From NCBI GenBank assembly GCA_016209885.1, contig JACQVF010000052.1, forward strand, positions 1-45,742: a DNA stretch of 45,742 nt. Direction: 5' to 3'. Below the pieces are notes generated by a model, which saw only the letters and a program-made list of their open reading frames with translations, was not told the DNA's origin and did not search any database. Of the stretch, positions 9,748-18,073 are shown piece after piece. The stretch's first letter is position 1; every line of letters begins with the position of its first letter. The translations under genes were made by a program, and so were the position numbers. This stretch comes from Gemmatimonadota bacterium (lineage in GTDB: Bacteria; Gemmatimonadota; Gemmatimonadetes; Longimicrobiales; Gaopeijiaceae).

Positions 9748-9789
9748 GCCCCCGCCCGCTGCGCGGTGGTGCGCGCAGGGGACGGGGGC
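9748..9789 (+). promoter_or_regulatory. Strong GC-rich hairpin in sucC leader
   Basis: The arms GCCCCCGCCCGCTGCGCG (9748-9765) and CGCGCAGGGGACGGGGGC (9772-9789) pair at 16 of 18 positions around a six-base loop GTGGTG. The hairpin ends 30 bases before the sucC ATG. No T-run follows, so it is more like a leader structure or a barrier to upstream transcription than a classical terminator. Confidence 0.5.
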
Positions 9790-9819
9790 GGACAACGAAT
9801 CCGGACCCGAACGGACGCC

Positions 9820-10956
9820 ATGAATCTTCACGAGTATCAGGCGCGAGCGCTGTTCCGCGCAGCCGGGATGCCGGTCCCGCCCGGGGAGGTGGCGGCGACG
9901 CCCGAGGAGGCGGAGCGCATCGCCGCTAAGCTCGACGGGAAGGTGGTGGTCAAGGCGCAGGTCCACGCGGGTGGCCGCGGAAAGGCCGGGGGCGTGAAGC
10001 TGGCGGCGACGCCCGCCGAGGCGCGAGACCACGCGTCGCGGATCCTCGGGATGCAGATCCGGGGGCTCACGGTGCGCAAGGTGCTCGTGACGCCGGCTGA
10101 GGAGATTGCGTCCGAGGCGTACGCGGGCGTCCTGGTGGACCGTGCCTCCCAGCGGCCCGTGATGATCGTCTCCGCGGCCGGCGGGATCGACATCGAGGAG
10201 GTCGCGCACACGCGGCCGGAGGCGATCCGGCGCCTCTACGTGGATCCCCGCTATGGCCTCCTCCCGCACCAGGCGTATTGGCTCGCGGACACCCTGTACT
10301 CCGACGAGCGGCTCATCACCCAGGCGACGGATATCCTCTCCAAGCTCTACGGCGTCTTCGTCAGTTCGGGTGCCTCCCTGGCCGAGATCAATCCGCTCAT
10401 CGTCACGCCCGCGGGGCAGGTGAAGGCCATCGACGCGAAAGTGACCCTCGACGACAACGAGCTGTTCCGCAAACCCGAGCTGGCGAAACTGCGAGACGTG
10501 GAGGCGGAGCCGGAGGCGGAGAGGCGGGCCCGGGAGGCGGCGCTCAGCTACGTGAAGCTGGACGGAAACGTCGGGTGCTGCGTGAACGGTGCGGGGCTCG
10601 CCATGGCGACGATGGACCTCATCAAGTTCTATGGGGGGGATCCCGCCAACTTCCTGGACATCGGCGGCTCGTCGAACCCGGACAAGGTTGTGGCCGCCCT
10701 GGAGATCATCACGTCGGACCCCCATGTGAAGGTGATCCTCTTCAACATCTTCGGTGGGATCACCCGCTGCGACGACGTGGCCAATGGGATCGTGGAGGCC
10801 ACGCGGCGCATCCGGCTGGAGCGACCTATGGTCATCCGGCTCACGGGCACGAATGAGCAGCAGGCCATCGAGATTCTCGAGAAGGCCGGCTTCTCGGCGG
10901 GCCGCTCCATGGACGCGGCCGTCCAGAAGGCCGTGGAACTGGCGAAGGCTGGGTAG
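9820..10956 (+). CDS. sucC: Succinate-CoA ligase (ADP-forming) subunit beta
   Basis: Beta subunit of succinyl-CoA synthetase in the TCA cycle, which makes ATP or GTP from succinyl-CoA together with SucD. The N-terminus [12 protein letters not shown] is the family start and fixes the ATG at 9820, although the frame is open further upstream. An ATP-grasp region covers about residues 1-230 ([22 protein letters not shown]). The C-terminal ligase domain has [24 protein letters not shown] and [11 protein letters not shown]. Length (378) is close to the usual 385-390. sucD follows after 28 bases. Confidence 0.97.
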   Translation: MNLHEYQARALFRAAGMPVPPGEVAATPEEAERIAAKLDGKVVVKAQVHAGGRGKAGGVKLAATPAEARDHASRILGMQIRGLTVRKVLVTPAEEIASEAYAGVLVDRASQRPVMIVSAAGGIDIEEVAHTRPEAIRRLYVDPRYGLLPHQAYWLADTLYSDERLITQATDILSKLYGVFVSSGASLAEINPLIVTPAGQVKAIDAKVTLDDNELFRKPELAKLRDVEAEPEAERRAREAALSYVKLDGNVGCCVNGAGLAMATMDLIKFYGGDPANFLDIGGSSNPDKVVAALEIITSDPHVKVILFNIFGGITRCDDVANGIVEATRRIRLERPMVIRLTGTNEQQAIEILEKAGFSAGRSMDAAVQKAVELAKAG

Positions 10957-10984
10957 CGGACGACCGCATCGGAGCGAGACAGGC

Positions 10985-11875
10985 ATGGCGATCTTTCTCG
11001 ACGAATCGACGCGGGTGGTGGTCCAGGGGATCACGGGGCGCGATGGGTCATTCCACAGCCGGCAGATGCTGGAGTACCGGACCTGCGTGGTGGCGGGCGT
11101 GACGCCCGGCAGGGGCGGGCAGACTTTCGATGGCGGCAACGGCGTACGCGTCCCGATGTTCAACACCGTGGAGCGCGCGGTCCGGGAGACGGGGGCAAAC
11201 GCGTCCGTGGTCTATGTGCCGCCCGCCTATGCGGCGAACGCCATCATGGAGGCGGCGGATGCGGGGATTCGTCTCATCGTGGCCATCACGGAAGGGATCC
11301 CGGTCCTGGATACGAGCCGGGCGCTGGCCTTCGTCCGGGACCGGGGGGCTCGCCTCATTGGTCCGAATTGCCCGGGGATCATCGCGGCCGGGCGCGGCAA
11401 GCTCGGCATCATTCCGGGCCAGATCGTGATGGCGGGCCCGGTCGGCGTGGTGTCGCGGTCTGGCACGCTCACGTACGAGGTCGTCTCCCAGCTCACGGAG
11501 GCAGGGATCGGGCAGACGACCTGCGTGGGGATCGGCGGCGATCCCCTCATCGGTACAAACTTCGTGGACTGCCTGCGCGCCTTCGCGGCGGACGCCGACA
11601 CCGGGGCGATCGTGCTCATCGGGGAGATCGGCGGCACGGATGAGCAGGAAGCCGCCCGCTATGTGAGCGAGCACGTCGACCTCCCGGTCGTGGGCTTCGT
11701 GGCCGGGCGTACAGCGCCACCTGGCCGGCGCATGGGCCATGCGGGCGCGATCATCAGCGGCTCGTCAGGCACGGCGGATGAGAAGGTGAAGGCGTTCCAG
11801 GAGAACGGTATCCGAGTGGCCGCGCGCCCCGTGGACGTGGTGGAACTGATCCGGGAAGCCCTGGCCGGCTCCTGA
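10985..11875 (+). CDS. sucD: Succinate-CoA ligase subunit alpha
   Basis: Alpha subunit of succinyl-CoA synthetase, carrying the CoA-binding Rossmann domain ([19 protein letters not shown] near the start) and the phosphorylated catalytic histidine. The latter is His252 in [10 protein letters not shown]. The conserved IGPNCPGII and SRSGTLTYE motifs are present, and the length (296) is normal. A GGAGCGAG ribosome-binding stretch precedes the ATG. A longer frame extends upstream inside sucC, but the family N-terminus [15 protein letters not shown] supports this start. It is co-transcribed with sucC. Confidence 0.97.
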   Translation: MAIFLDESTRVVVQGITGRDGSFHSRQMLEYRTCVVAGVTPGRGGQTFDGGNGVRVPMFNTVERAVRETGANASVVYVPPAYAANAIMEAADAGIRLIVAITEGIPVLDTSRALAFVRDRGARLIGPNCPGIIAAGRGKLGIIPGQIVMAGPVGVVSRSGTLTYEVVSQLTEAGIGQTTCVGIGGDPLIGTNFVDCLRAFAADADTGAIVLIGEIGGTDEQEAARYVSEHVDLPVVGFVAGRTAPPGRRMGHAGAIISGSSGTADEKVKAFQENGIRVAARPVDVVELIREALAGS

Positions 11876-11902
11876 GCTCCGGGTCCGCCGGCCCCCGGGC
11901 TC
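11874..11902 (+). terminator. Hairpin at sucD stop codon, possible weak terminator
   Basis: GAGC-T-CCGGG and CCCGG-GCTC form nine pairs with one bulged T, starting within the sucD stop codon. No U-tract follows and the next gene has the same orientation, so it may only attenuate transcription or protect the sucCD mRNA 3' end. Confidence 0.3.
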
Positions 11903-11924
11903 CGAGACGGGAACGCGGCGTGCC

Positions 11925-12800
11925 ATGACGCTGTCTGACCTCCTCAGGCCCGAGCACGTGGTCTTGCCCTTGCAGGCTCCGGAGGTGCGCCGGGGCGTCG
12001 GGGAGCTGGCTCAGCGGCTAGGTGAGACCGGCGCACTCGCCGGCGGCGAAACGACGTGGCAGAGAATCGCCGGGGAGGCCGCGCTCGAGGCCACGCAGGT
12101 GGCCAGCGAGATCGTCCTCATCCACCTGCGCACGGACGCCGTGCGGGATCTGACGCCTGCCATCGGAGTATGGTCCGAGCCGGTCCCGTTCGAGGAGCGG
12201 GGGAAGGCAGGGCGCGCCCGCGTTCTGATGCTGATTCTGGCGCCGCCGCGCGCGGCGGCGGCGCATCTTCCGGCGGTGGCCGCCCTTTCCCGGGCGCTCC
12301 GGGACCGGACGGTCTCCGAACGGCTCAGGGCGGCCCGTTCCCCGGCAGAGGTGCTGGCCATCCAGGAGCTGGGGAACGTCGTTCTCCCGGTCGGGCTGAC
12401 GGTCAAGGACGCTGTGGCAAAGAAGGTGGTTCGCGTTCTGCCGGACACGCCGCTGGCCGAGCTCGCCGAACTCATGATCCGGCACCGGTTGGACGCGGTC
12501 CCCGTCGTGGGCGAGAAGCACGAGGTACTCGGGATCGTCACGGCCCACGACCTCATGCGTCAGGTCGTCCCCCATGGCGTATCGGCCGATGTGGGGGGCG
12601 CCGGGCTCGCCGCCCTCTCGCTCCAGGCCCGAGAGCTGATGCGGCGCAGCGTCCTCTGCGTGAGCGAGGAGCAGAGCCTTCTCGAGGTGGCGAACCTCAT
12701 GCTGACCAAGAACGCACACCAGTTCCCGGTGGTGCGCGAAGGCGCGCTTACCGGATTCATCACCTGCAGCGACGTCCTGCGGAAGCTGTTCGGACGTTGA
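11925..12800 (+). CDS. PTS EIIA-type domain fused to two CBS domains
   Basis: Residues 1 to about 145 resemble a PTS EIIA type-2 (PtsN-like) domain. The histidine that is phosphorylated in the family is kept at His67, but the usual GIAIPH context has become EIVLIH. Two CBS domains follow, at about 153-210 (VRVLPDTPLAELAELMIRHR, IVTAHDLM) and 230-290 (VLCVSEEQSLLEVANLML, GFITCSDVL). CBS pairs normally bind adenine nucleotides. It is therefore likely a cytoplasmic regulator that reads energy state rather than a sugar transporter part: no EIIB or EIIC is nearby. Its place between sucCD and ndk fits an energy-linked role, but that is inference. Confidence 0.75.
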   Translation: MTLSDLLRPEHVVLPLQAPEVRRGVGELAQRLGETGALAGGETTWQRIAGEAALEATQVASEIVLIHLRTDAVRDLTPAIGVWSEPVPFEERGKAGRARVLMLILAPPRAAAAHLPAVAALSRALRDRTVSERLRAARSPAEVLAIQELGNVVLPVGLTVKDAVAKKVVRVLPDTPLAELAELMIRHRLDAVPVVGEKHEVLGIVTAHDLMRQVVPHGVSADVGGAGLAALSLQARELMRRSVLCVSEEQSLLEVANLMLTKNAHQFPVVREGALTGFITCSDVLRKLFGR

Positions 12801-12907
12801 GCGGGTTCGGGCCCCGGGACGGCCGCGACCGAGAGGCGGCACCGTCGCGGGGGCGCTGCGTCGCGAAGGCAACGAGGAGGGAGTTCGAGTTTCCCAGGCG
12901 CAACGCT

Positions 12908-13333
12908 ATGGAGCGAACCCTCGCGATCATCAAGCCGGACGCAATGGGCGCCGGCAAGGCCGGGAAGATACTCGCGCACCTGGAAACCTCCGGATTCCGC
13001 GTGTGCGCCCTCCGCATGATGCGGCTCACGGAGGCGCAGGCCGGGGCGTTCTACGCGGTCCACCGGGGCCGCCCGTTCTACGAGTCGCTCGTGCGCTTCA
13101 TGACCTCGGGGCCTGTGATCCCCGTCGTGCTCGAGGCCGAAAACGCGGTGGCCCGGCTCCGGGAGGTCATCGGCGCCACGGACCCCGCCGAGGCCGCGGA
13201 AGGCACGATCCGGAAGCTGTACGCCGGGTCGAAGGAGCGGAACGCCATCCACGCCTCCGATTCGCCGAAGGCGGCGGCGGAAGAGGTCAGTTTCTTCTTC
13301 CCGCAGGAGGCGCTCGTGGATCCGGAGGGTTGA
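12908..13333 (+). CDS. ndk: Nucleoside diphosphate kinase
   Basis: Transfers the gamma-phosphate of ATP to other NDPs, keeping NTP and dNTP pools balanced. The 141-residue protein begins MERTLAIIKPDA, a standard NDK start. It carries the catalytic His115 in RNAIHASDS; the usual motif is NxxHGSDS, so Ala replaces Gly. ATP-site residues such as Lys9, Tyr49 and the Arg/Thr pair near 88-92 are in the expected places. The stop is 53 bases before a pair of palindromes that appear to separate this transcript from the fatty-acid operon. Confidence 0.96.
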   Translation: MERTLAIIKPDAMGAGKAGKILAHLETSGFRVCALRMMRLTEAQAGAFYAVHRGRPFYESLVRFMTSGPVIPVVLEAENAVARLREVIGATDPAEAAEGTIRKLYAGSKERNAIHASDSPKAAAEEVSFFFPQEALVDPEG

Positions 13334-13386
13334 CGGGCCGGGGAGGGGGCCGGCGCCGCGGTGGAGCTATGTTGGCTGTGCTCGCT

Positions 13387-13414
13387 GTAGTGGGTCAGTT
13401 TACTGACCCACTAC
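13387..13414. repeat. Tandem palindrome copy 1 (13-bp perfect stem)
   Basis: GTAGTGGGTCAGT (13387-13399) and ACTGACCCACTAC (13402-13414) are exact inverted copies around TT. It is followed by CTTCGC and then a second, related palindrome. It lies between ndk and the promoter of the DUF177-rpmF-fab operon. It could be an operator or a hairpin that isolates transcripts; there is no T-run. Confidence 0.85.
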
Positions 13415-13420
13415 CTTCGC

Positions 13421-13447
13421 GGTAATGGGCCAGTTTGGCCCATTACC
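13421..13447. repeat. Tandem palindrome copy 2 (12-bp perfect stem)
   Basis: GGTAATGGGCCA (13421-13432) and TGGCCCATTACC (13436-13447) are exact inverted copies around GTT. The sequence is related to copy 1, and its two internal differences from it are changed in both arms, so pairing is kept. Both copies are followed by ACCTTCGC. The centres are about 33.5 bp apart, close to three helical turns. Confidence 0.85.
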
Positions 13448-13462
13448 ACCTTCGCCGCGTCG

Positions 13463-13489
13463 TTGACAGAGGCGAGCGGCGCGGATAAG
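13463..13489 (+). promoter_or_regulatory. Probable sigma-70 promoter of the DUF177-fab operon
   Basis: A perfect -35 TTGACA at 13463-13468 is followed after 15 bp by GATAAG (13484-13489). With 17-bp spacing the -10 would be TAAGCT, a poorer match. Transcription would start around 13496-13500, so the mRNA would begin at or within a few bases of the GTG start at 13500. The two palindromes end 15 bp upstream of the -35, a plausible operator position. Confidence 0.6.
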
Positions 13490-13499
13490 CTCTTTGGCT

Positions 13500-14015
13500 G
13501 TGCTGAAACTCGACTTGCTCCGTCTGGCGCGCACCGGTACCGGTGTGCTGAACGTGGACGTGCCGGCGGACAGTCCGCTGTGGGCGACCAGCGATCTCGA
13601 CCTGAGAGCTCCCGTTCGCGTGCGTCTACAGGCGACGCCGGTCGGGCAGGGAGGCTATTATGTAGTGGGGACGCTGGGTGCGACGGTGGGCCTTCAGTGC
13701 CGACGTTGTCTCGACGACGTGGTGCAGGAGGTCAACGAGCCCATCGCCATGCTGTTCCAGCCGCGGGACGAGGCGGGAGCGGAGGCCGGCTCGGCTGAGG
13801 TCTACGACCTGGAGGTGGGCCAGACGGAGTTCGACCTGGCCGAGCCTGTCCGGGAGCAGCTGCTGCTGGTGGCGCCGACCTACGCGGTGTGTCGCACAGA
13901 GTGCCGGGGCCTGTGCCCGAGGTGCGGGGTCAACCTGAACGAAGAAACGTGCGTCTGTGCGGCCCCGGAGGTGGACCCCCGCTGGCAGGCGCTTCGCACG
14001 GTCAAACTCGACTGA
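13500..14015 (+). CDS. DUF177 (YceD-like) protein
   Basis: Member of the DUF177/YceD family (171 residues), which is almost always encoded just before rpmF, as here. Members are thought to take part in large-ribosomal-subunit or 23S rRNA metabolism, but the mechanism is not settled. Conserved cysteine pairs are seen in LQCRRCLDDV and in the C-terminal ECRGLCPRCGVNL, which suggests a small metal-binding site. The GTG at 13500 gives MLKLDLLRLARTG, a good family N-terminus. An in-frame TTG at 13494 would add two residues and would fall before the predicted transcription start. It ends 11 bases before rpmF. Confidence 0.85.
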   Translation: MLKLDLLRLARTGTGVLNVDVPADSPLWATSDLDLRAPVRVRLQATPVGQGGYYVVGTLGATVGLQCRRCLDDVVQEVNEPIAMLFQPRDEAGAEAGSAEVYDLEVGQTEFDLAEPVREQLLLVAPTYAVCRTECRGLCPRCGVNLNEETCVCAAPEVDPRWQALRTVKLD

Positions 14016-14026
14016 CAGGGTAGGAT

Positions 14027-14209
14027 ATGGCGGTCCCGAAGAAGAGAGTTTCCAAGCAGCGCAAGCGGAAGCGGCGCACGCACGACAAGGCGGCGCTGGC
14101 GCGAACGTACGCCTGTCCGCGCTGCGGCGATCCCAAGCTGGATCACCGGGTGTGCCCGAACTGCGGGTATTACGGCGGCGAGCACGTCCTCGAGGTGTCC
14201 GGCGAATAG
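14027..14209 (+). CDS. rpmF: 50S ribosomal protein L32
   Basis: Small ribosomal protein of 60 residues. It begins [17 protein letters not shown], the typical basic L32 N-terminus, and has a zinc-ribbon pair CPRCGDPK and CPNCGYY with four cysteines, i.e. the zinc-binding form of L32. AGGGTAGG lies just upstream of the ATG. The order DUF177, rpmF, plsX, fabH is a widely conserved operon linking ribosome assembly and lipid synthesis. Confidence 0.97.
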   Translation: MAVPKKRVSKQRKRKRRTHDKAALARTYACPRCGDPKLDHRVCPNCGYYGGEHVLEVSGE

Positions 14210-14224
14210 CGGGAGGCTCTGCCG

Positions 14225-15220
14225 GTGCGCGTTGTGCTTGATGCGATGGGCACGGACCGGGCGCCCGGCATTGAGGTGGCTGGCGCGGTCGATGCGCTGC
14301 GAGAGCTGGATGCGGACATCAACATCGCGCTGGTCGGCGATGAGGACGCGATCCGCGCTGAGCTGGAACGCGCACTGGACTTCCCTGCAGAACGGCTGGA
14401 GCTTGTGCACGCGGGGGAGCGGATCGAGGCGGGTGAGCCGCCGGCCTCCGCCGTACGCCGCAAGCCGAACTCCTCCATCGTCGTCGGCCTGAAGCTTCAG
14501 CGTGAGGGTCGGGCTGACGCCTTCATCAGCGCCGGTTCCACGGGCGCGGTCATGGCGGCCTCCCTCATCCTGCTGCGGCCGCTGCCCGGGGTGGACCGGC
14601 CGGCCATCGGCACCATGCTCCCTACGGCCTCGCTTCCCACGCTCCTGCTGGACGCCGGCGCCAATGTGGACTGCAAGCCGATGCACCTAGTGCAGTTCGG
14701 GCACCTGGGCACGATCTACGCCCAGGACCTTATGGCGCGACCGAACCCGCGGGTGGCGCTCCTGAATATCGGGGAGGAACCCGAGAAGGGGAACGAGCTG
14801 GCGCTGGAGGCGCACAGCATGCTTTCGGCCAGCGGGCTGAACTTCGTGGGAAACGTGGAGGGACGGGATATCATCTCGGGGTGCTGCGATGTGGTGGTCT
14901 GCGACGGGTTCGTGGGCAACGTGTTGCTCAAGTTCTACGAATCCGTGGCCGAGTTCGTGATGGGCCTTCTGCACAACGAACTTGCCCGCACGCGTACGGA
15001 GCTGAATCTGAACGAGGTGTTCCGCGTTCTCGACTACGCGGAGTACGGGGGTGCGCCGCTCCTGGGGGTGAACGGTGTGTCCATCATCTGCCACGGGGAG
15101 TCATCGCCGCGGGCGATCCGTAACGCGGTCCGGGTGGCGACGCAGGCGGTGCGCAGGTCCATGGTCCAGCACATCGCCCGTCAGCTTTCCTCGGCCCTGG
15201 GGGCGCAGGAGGCCGTATGA
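14225..15220 (+). CDS. plsX: Phosphate acyltransferase PlsX
   Basis: Converts acyl-ACP to acyl-phosphate, the donor used by PlsY to start phospholipid synthesis. It is a peripheral membrane enzyme. The 331-residue protein starts MRVVLDAMGTDRAP (usually DAMGGDxAP), has the SAGSTGAVMA motif near residue 100, and later LLNIGEEPEKGNE, CDGFVGNVLLK and GAPLLGVNG. The GTG start is backed by GGGAGG a few bases upstream. Its stop overlaps the fabH ATG in an ATGA, so the two are translationally coupled. Confidence 0.96.
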   Translation: MRVVLDAMGTDRAPGIEVAGAVDALRELDADINIALVGDEDAIRAELERALDFPAERLELVHAGERIEAGEPPASAVRRKPNSSIVVGLKLQREGRADAFISAGSTGAVMAASLILLRPLPGVDRPAIGTMLPTASLPTLLLDAGANVDCKPMHLVQFGHLGTIYAQDLMARPNPRVALLNIGEEPEKGNELALEAHSMLSASGLNFVGNVEGRDIISGCCDVVVCDGFVGNVLLKFYESVAEFVMGLLHNELARTRTELNLNEVFRVLDYAEYGGAPLLGVNGVSIICHGESSPRAIRNAVRVATQAVRRSMVQHIARQLSSALGAQEAV

Positions 15221-16209
15221 GGATTCCGAAGCCACAGGTCGAGATCGTAGCCACGGGCCGCTACCTGCCCGAGCGGGTGCTCACGAACTTCGATCTCGAG
15301 CAGATGGTGGATACGACCGACGAGTGGATCCGCGAGCGGACGGGCATTCGCGAGCGCCGGATCGCGGAGCCGGAGATGCTGACGGCGGAGATGGGGAAGC
15401 GGGCGGCATGCCAGGCGATGGAGCGGGCGGGAATCCATCCGGGTGAGGTGGACGTGCTCATCGTGGCGACGGCGACGCCGGACCGTTGGCTTCCAGCGAC
15501 GGCGTGCGACATGCAGGCGCTTCTCGGGGCGACGAACGCAGCGGCGTTCGACGTGCAGGCCGCCTGCACCGGCTTTCTCTACGCGCTGGTCGTAGCGGAG
15601 GGCTACCTCGTGGCGGGGCGCGGTGAGATCGCGCTCGTGGTCAGCACGGAGAAGATGAGCGCGATCACGGACTGGAGCGACCGGTCTACCTGCGTGCTCT
15701 TCGGGGACGGGGCGGGCGCGGCCGTACTCAGGCGGGCCAACGACTTCCGGGGCATCCTTTCCAGCTATCTCCGCTCGGATGGAAGGCTGGGCGATCTGCT
15801 CTATCGCCCGGCCGGTGGCACGAAGATTCCTCTGAATCACCACGTGCTGGACGAGAAGGAACACCTGCTGCGCATGGAGGGGCGAGAGGTGTTCAAGGCG
15901 GCGGTGCGGTCCATGGCGGAGGCGGCGGACATCGCGCTCCAGCGGGCCGGCCTGCGCGCCGGAGATGTCGACCTGCTCATCCCCCACCAGGCGAACGTCC
16001 GCATCATCGAAGCGACGGCGAAGTATGCGGGCATCCCTTCGGAGAAGGTATACGTCAACGTGGATCGGTACGGGAACATGAGCTCCGCGACGCTGCCGAT
16101 CGCGCTGGACGAGGCCCTGGAGCGCGGCCGGATCCGCATGGGGTCGAACGTGCTGTTGGTGGGCTTCGGCGCCGGCTTCACCTGGGGGTCGATGGTCCTG
16201 CGCTGGTGA
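15217..16209 (+). CDS. fabH: Beta-ketoacyl-ACP synthase III
   Basis: Starts fatty-acid synthesis by condensing acetyl-CoA or a branched acyl-CoA with malonyl-ACP. The catalytic triad is complete: Cys117 in DVQAACTGF, His257 in IPHQANVRI and Asn287 in YGNMSSATLP. Length (330) is standard. The C-terminus GFGAGFTWGSMVLRW is the usual ending. The start ATG overlaps the plsX stop. Whether the primer is straight or branched cannot be read from the sequence. Confidence 0.97.
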   Translation: MRIPKPQVEIVATGRYLPERVLTNFDLEQMVDTTDEWIRERTGIRERRIAEPEMLTAEMGKRAACQAMERAGIHPGEVDVLIVATATPDRWLPATACDMQALLGATNAAAFDVQAACTGFLYALVVAEGYLVAGRGEIALVVSTEKMSAITDWSDRSTCVLFGDGAGAAVLRRANDFRGILSSYLRSDGRLGDLLYRPAGGTKIPLNHHVLDEKEHLLRMEGREVFKAAVRSMAEAADIALQRAGLRAGDVDLLIPHQANVRIIEATAKYAGIPSEKVYVNVDRYGNMSSATLPIALDEALERGRIRMGSNVLLVGFGAGFTWGSMVLRW

Positions 16210-16247
16210 CGCGCCAGGCCCGCTGACCCCAGTTTTCCCGTCCTGTC

Positions 16248-17174
16248 ATGGCGCTGGCGCTTCTCTGCCCCGGCCAGGGCGCGCAGCATGTGGGGATGGG
16301 GCAGGCGCTGGCGGAGCGCTATCCTGCCGCGGCGTCGGTTTTCGCGCGCGCCGATGAGATCCTCGGGTACCCCCTTTCGCGGTTGTGCTGGGAGGGGCCG
16401 GAGCGTGAGCTCACCCTTACCCAGAATGCGCAGCCGGCGATCCTTGTCCATACTGTGGCCGTCCACACAGTGATCGCGCCGCGCCTTCGGGGCGTTGCCC
16501 TTGCGGCAGGTCATTCCCTGGGCGAGTTTTCGGCCCACGTGTTGGCCGGGACGCTCACGTTCGAAGACGGGCTGGCCGTCGTGCGACTCCGGGGAGAGCT
16601 CATGTACCGGGCGGGCGTGGAGCGGCCGGGGACCATGGCCGCGATCCTGGGGCTGGAGGATTCTCAGGTCGTGGCGTTGTGCCGCGAGTCCAGCGGAGCC
16701 GACGGCGTGTGCGTTGCCGCCAACTACAATGCGCCTGGCCAGGTCGTGATCAGCGGGGACGGGCGGGCGGTGGGGCGAGCGGTGGAGGCGGCACCTGCAG
16801 CAGGCGCCCGGCGGGCGATTCTCCTCAACGTCTCAGGGGCGTTCCATTCCCCGCTCATGGCCAGCGCGGAGCAGGGGTTGCGGGAGCGCCTGGAGCGGAT
16901 GCCCGTGCAGGACCCCCGCTTTCCGGTGATCGCGAACGTTTCGGCCCGCCCGGTTCACACGGGAGCGGAGGCCCGTGCCCTGCTGATCCGGCAGCTCACG
17001 GCGCCGGTGCGCTGGGCCGATTCCGTGCGCGCCATGCTGGATCTTGGCGCGAGCCGCTATCTGGAGTTGGGACCCGGGAACGTGCTCTGCGGGCTCAACC
17101 GGCGGATTGCGAGGGACCTCCCGTGTCAGTCTTTGGGGGACGACCCTGTGGCGCTGGAGGCCTTCGAGGCCTGA
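16248..17174 (+). CDS. fabD: Malonyl-CoA:ACP transacylase
   Basis: Loads malonyl groups onto the acyl carrier protein. The active-site serine is Ser90 in AAGHSLGEFSA, with the supporting Arg115 and the catalytic His200 in SGAFHSPLM. It begins MALALLCPGQGAQHVGMG, where the PGQG motif is diagnostic. At 308 residues it is of normal length. It sits 38 bases after fabH and 90 before fabG, in the same operon. Confidence 0.97.
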   Translation: MALALLCPGQGAQHVGMGQALAERYPAAASVFARADEILGYPLSRLCWEGPERELTLTQNAQPAILVHTVAVHTVIAPRLRGVALAAGHSLGEFSAHVLAGTLTFEDGLAVVRLRGELMYRAGVERPGTMAAILGLEDSQVVALCRESSGADGVCVAANYNAPGQVVISGDGRAVGRAVEAAPAAGARRAILLNVSGAFHSPLMASAEQGLRERLERMPVQDPRFPVIANVSARPVHTGAEARALLIRQLTAPVRWADSVRAMLDLGASRYLELGPGNVLCGLNRRIARDLPCQSLGDDPVALEAFEA

Positions 17175-17264
17175 GGCGCCCCGCGCGCCGTCGCGGCCGA
17201 CCAGGCCCTTGCGGCGTGGCGGTGCGCTGGGCACAGCGCCGGGCATAGGGAGCAGGAGCGGTGC

Positions 17265-18002
17265 ATGCAGGAGCTGGCTGGCCAGGTGGCGGTGGTCACG
17301 GGAGGCTCGCGGGGGATCGGGCTCGCGGTCAGCCGGGCGTTCGCGGAGGCGGGGGCACGCGTTGCGGTGATCGGGCGCGACGGTGCGCGTGCGGAACAGG
17401 CCGTGGCCTCGCTGCCCGGGAGCGGGCATGGCGCCCACGTGTGCGACGTGGCGGACTCCGCCGCCGTCTCGCAGGTCGTGGAGCACATCGAGGCCGAGCT
17501 CGGCCAGATCTCGATCCTCGTGAACAACGCGGGCATCACGCGCGACAACCTGGTGGTGCGGCTCCGGGACGACGACTGGGATGCGGTCCTGGACGCGAAC
17601 CTGAAGGGCGCGTTCCACATGATCCGTGCTGTAGCCCGCGGAATGATGCGGCGCCGGTCCGGGAGCATTGTGAATATCACCAGCGTGGTCGGCCTCACGG
17701 GCAACGCCGGCCAGGCCAACTACGCGGCGTCGAAGGCCGGGCTCATCGGGCTCACCAAGAGCGTCGCCAAGGAGCTCGCCTCCCGCGGGATCCGCTGCAA
17801 TGCGATCGCCCCGGGCTATATCGAGACGGACCTGACCGCCGCCCTGGACGAGAAGCGGGCGTCCGCGATCCGCGAGCGGATCCCGCTGGGCCGTCTGGGC
17901 CATCCCGATGACGTGGCGGCTGCGGTGCGCTTTCTCGCCGGGCCGGCGGCCCGTTACATTACCGGCCAAGTCCTGGTGGTGGACGGCGGCATGGTCCTCT
18001 AG
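17265..18002 (+). CDS. fabG: 3-oxoacyl-ACP reductase
   Basis: NADPH-dependent short-chain reductase that carries out the first reduction of each elongation cycle. The cofactor loop is GGSRGIGL (13-20), followed by NNAG (87-90). The catalytic residues are Asn112, Ser140, Tyr153 and Lys157 (YAASK). The ending [12 protein letters not shown] is the common FabG form. GGAGCAGGAG precedes the ATG. Its place between fabD and acpP makes this the housekeeping copy. Confidence 0.96.
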   Translation: MQELAGQVAVVTGGSRGIGLAVSRAFAEAGARVAVIGRDGARAEQAVASLPGSGHGAHVCDVADSAAVSQVVEHIEAELGQISILVNNAGITRDNLVVRLRDDDWDAVLDANLKGAFHMIRAVARGMMRRRSGSIVNITSVVGLTGNAGQANYAASKAGLIGLTKSVAKELASRGIRCNAIAPGYIETDLTAALDEKRASAIRERIPLGRLGHPDDVAAAVRFLAGPAARYITGQVLVVDGGMVL

Positions 18003-18073
18003 TGCCGCGCAATGCAGGGCGTCCGGCCTTGGTCGCCGGGCGGCCCGGGGCTTCCAACCGCAAGGGGGAGATC

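Larger units (their letters stand above)
9433..9819. other. Gene-free stretch upstream of sucC
   Basis: This 387-base gap has no convincing gene. The frame leading into sucC stays open through it, but the translation is Arg/Ala-rich without family resemblance, and the SucC N-terminus is already complete from 9820. It contains a perfect 14-base palindrome and, close to sucC, a strong GC-rich hairpin, both listed separately. A TTGACG lies at 9734-9739, but I see no convincing -10 partner. It is probably the regulatory and leader region of sucCD. Confidence 0.5.

Noticed and set aside
9556..11166. 536-codon antisense frame over sucC and its leader
   Set aside because: Composition typical of a GC-rich shadow frame (Arg, His, Asp, Leu) with no motif.
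18002..18073. Longer ACP starting at the GTG at 18002
   Set aside because: The extra 24 residues are Arg/Pro-rich and unlike ACPs. A strong ribosome-binding site precedes the ATG at 18074.
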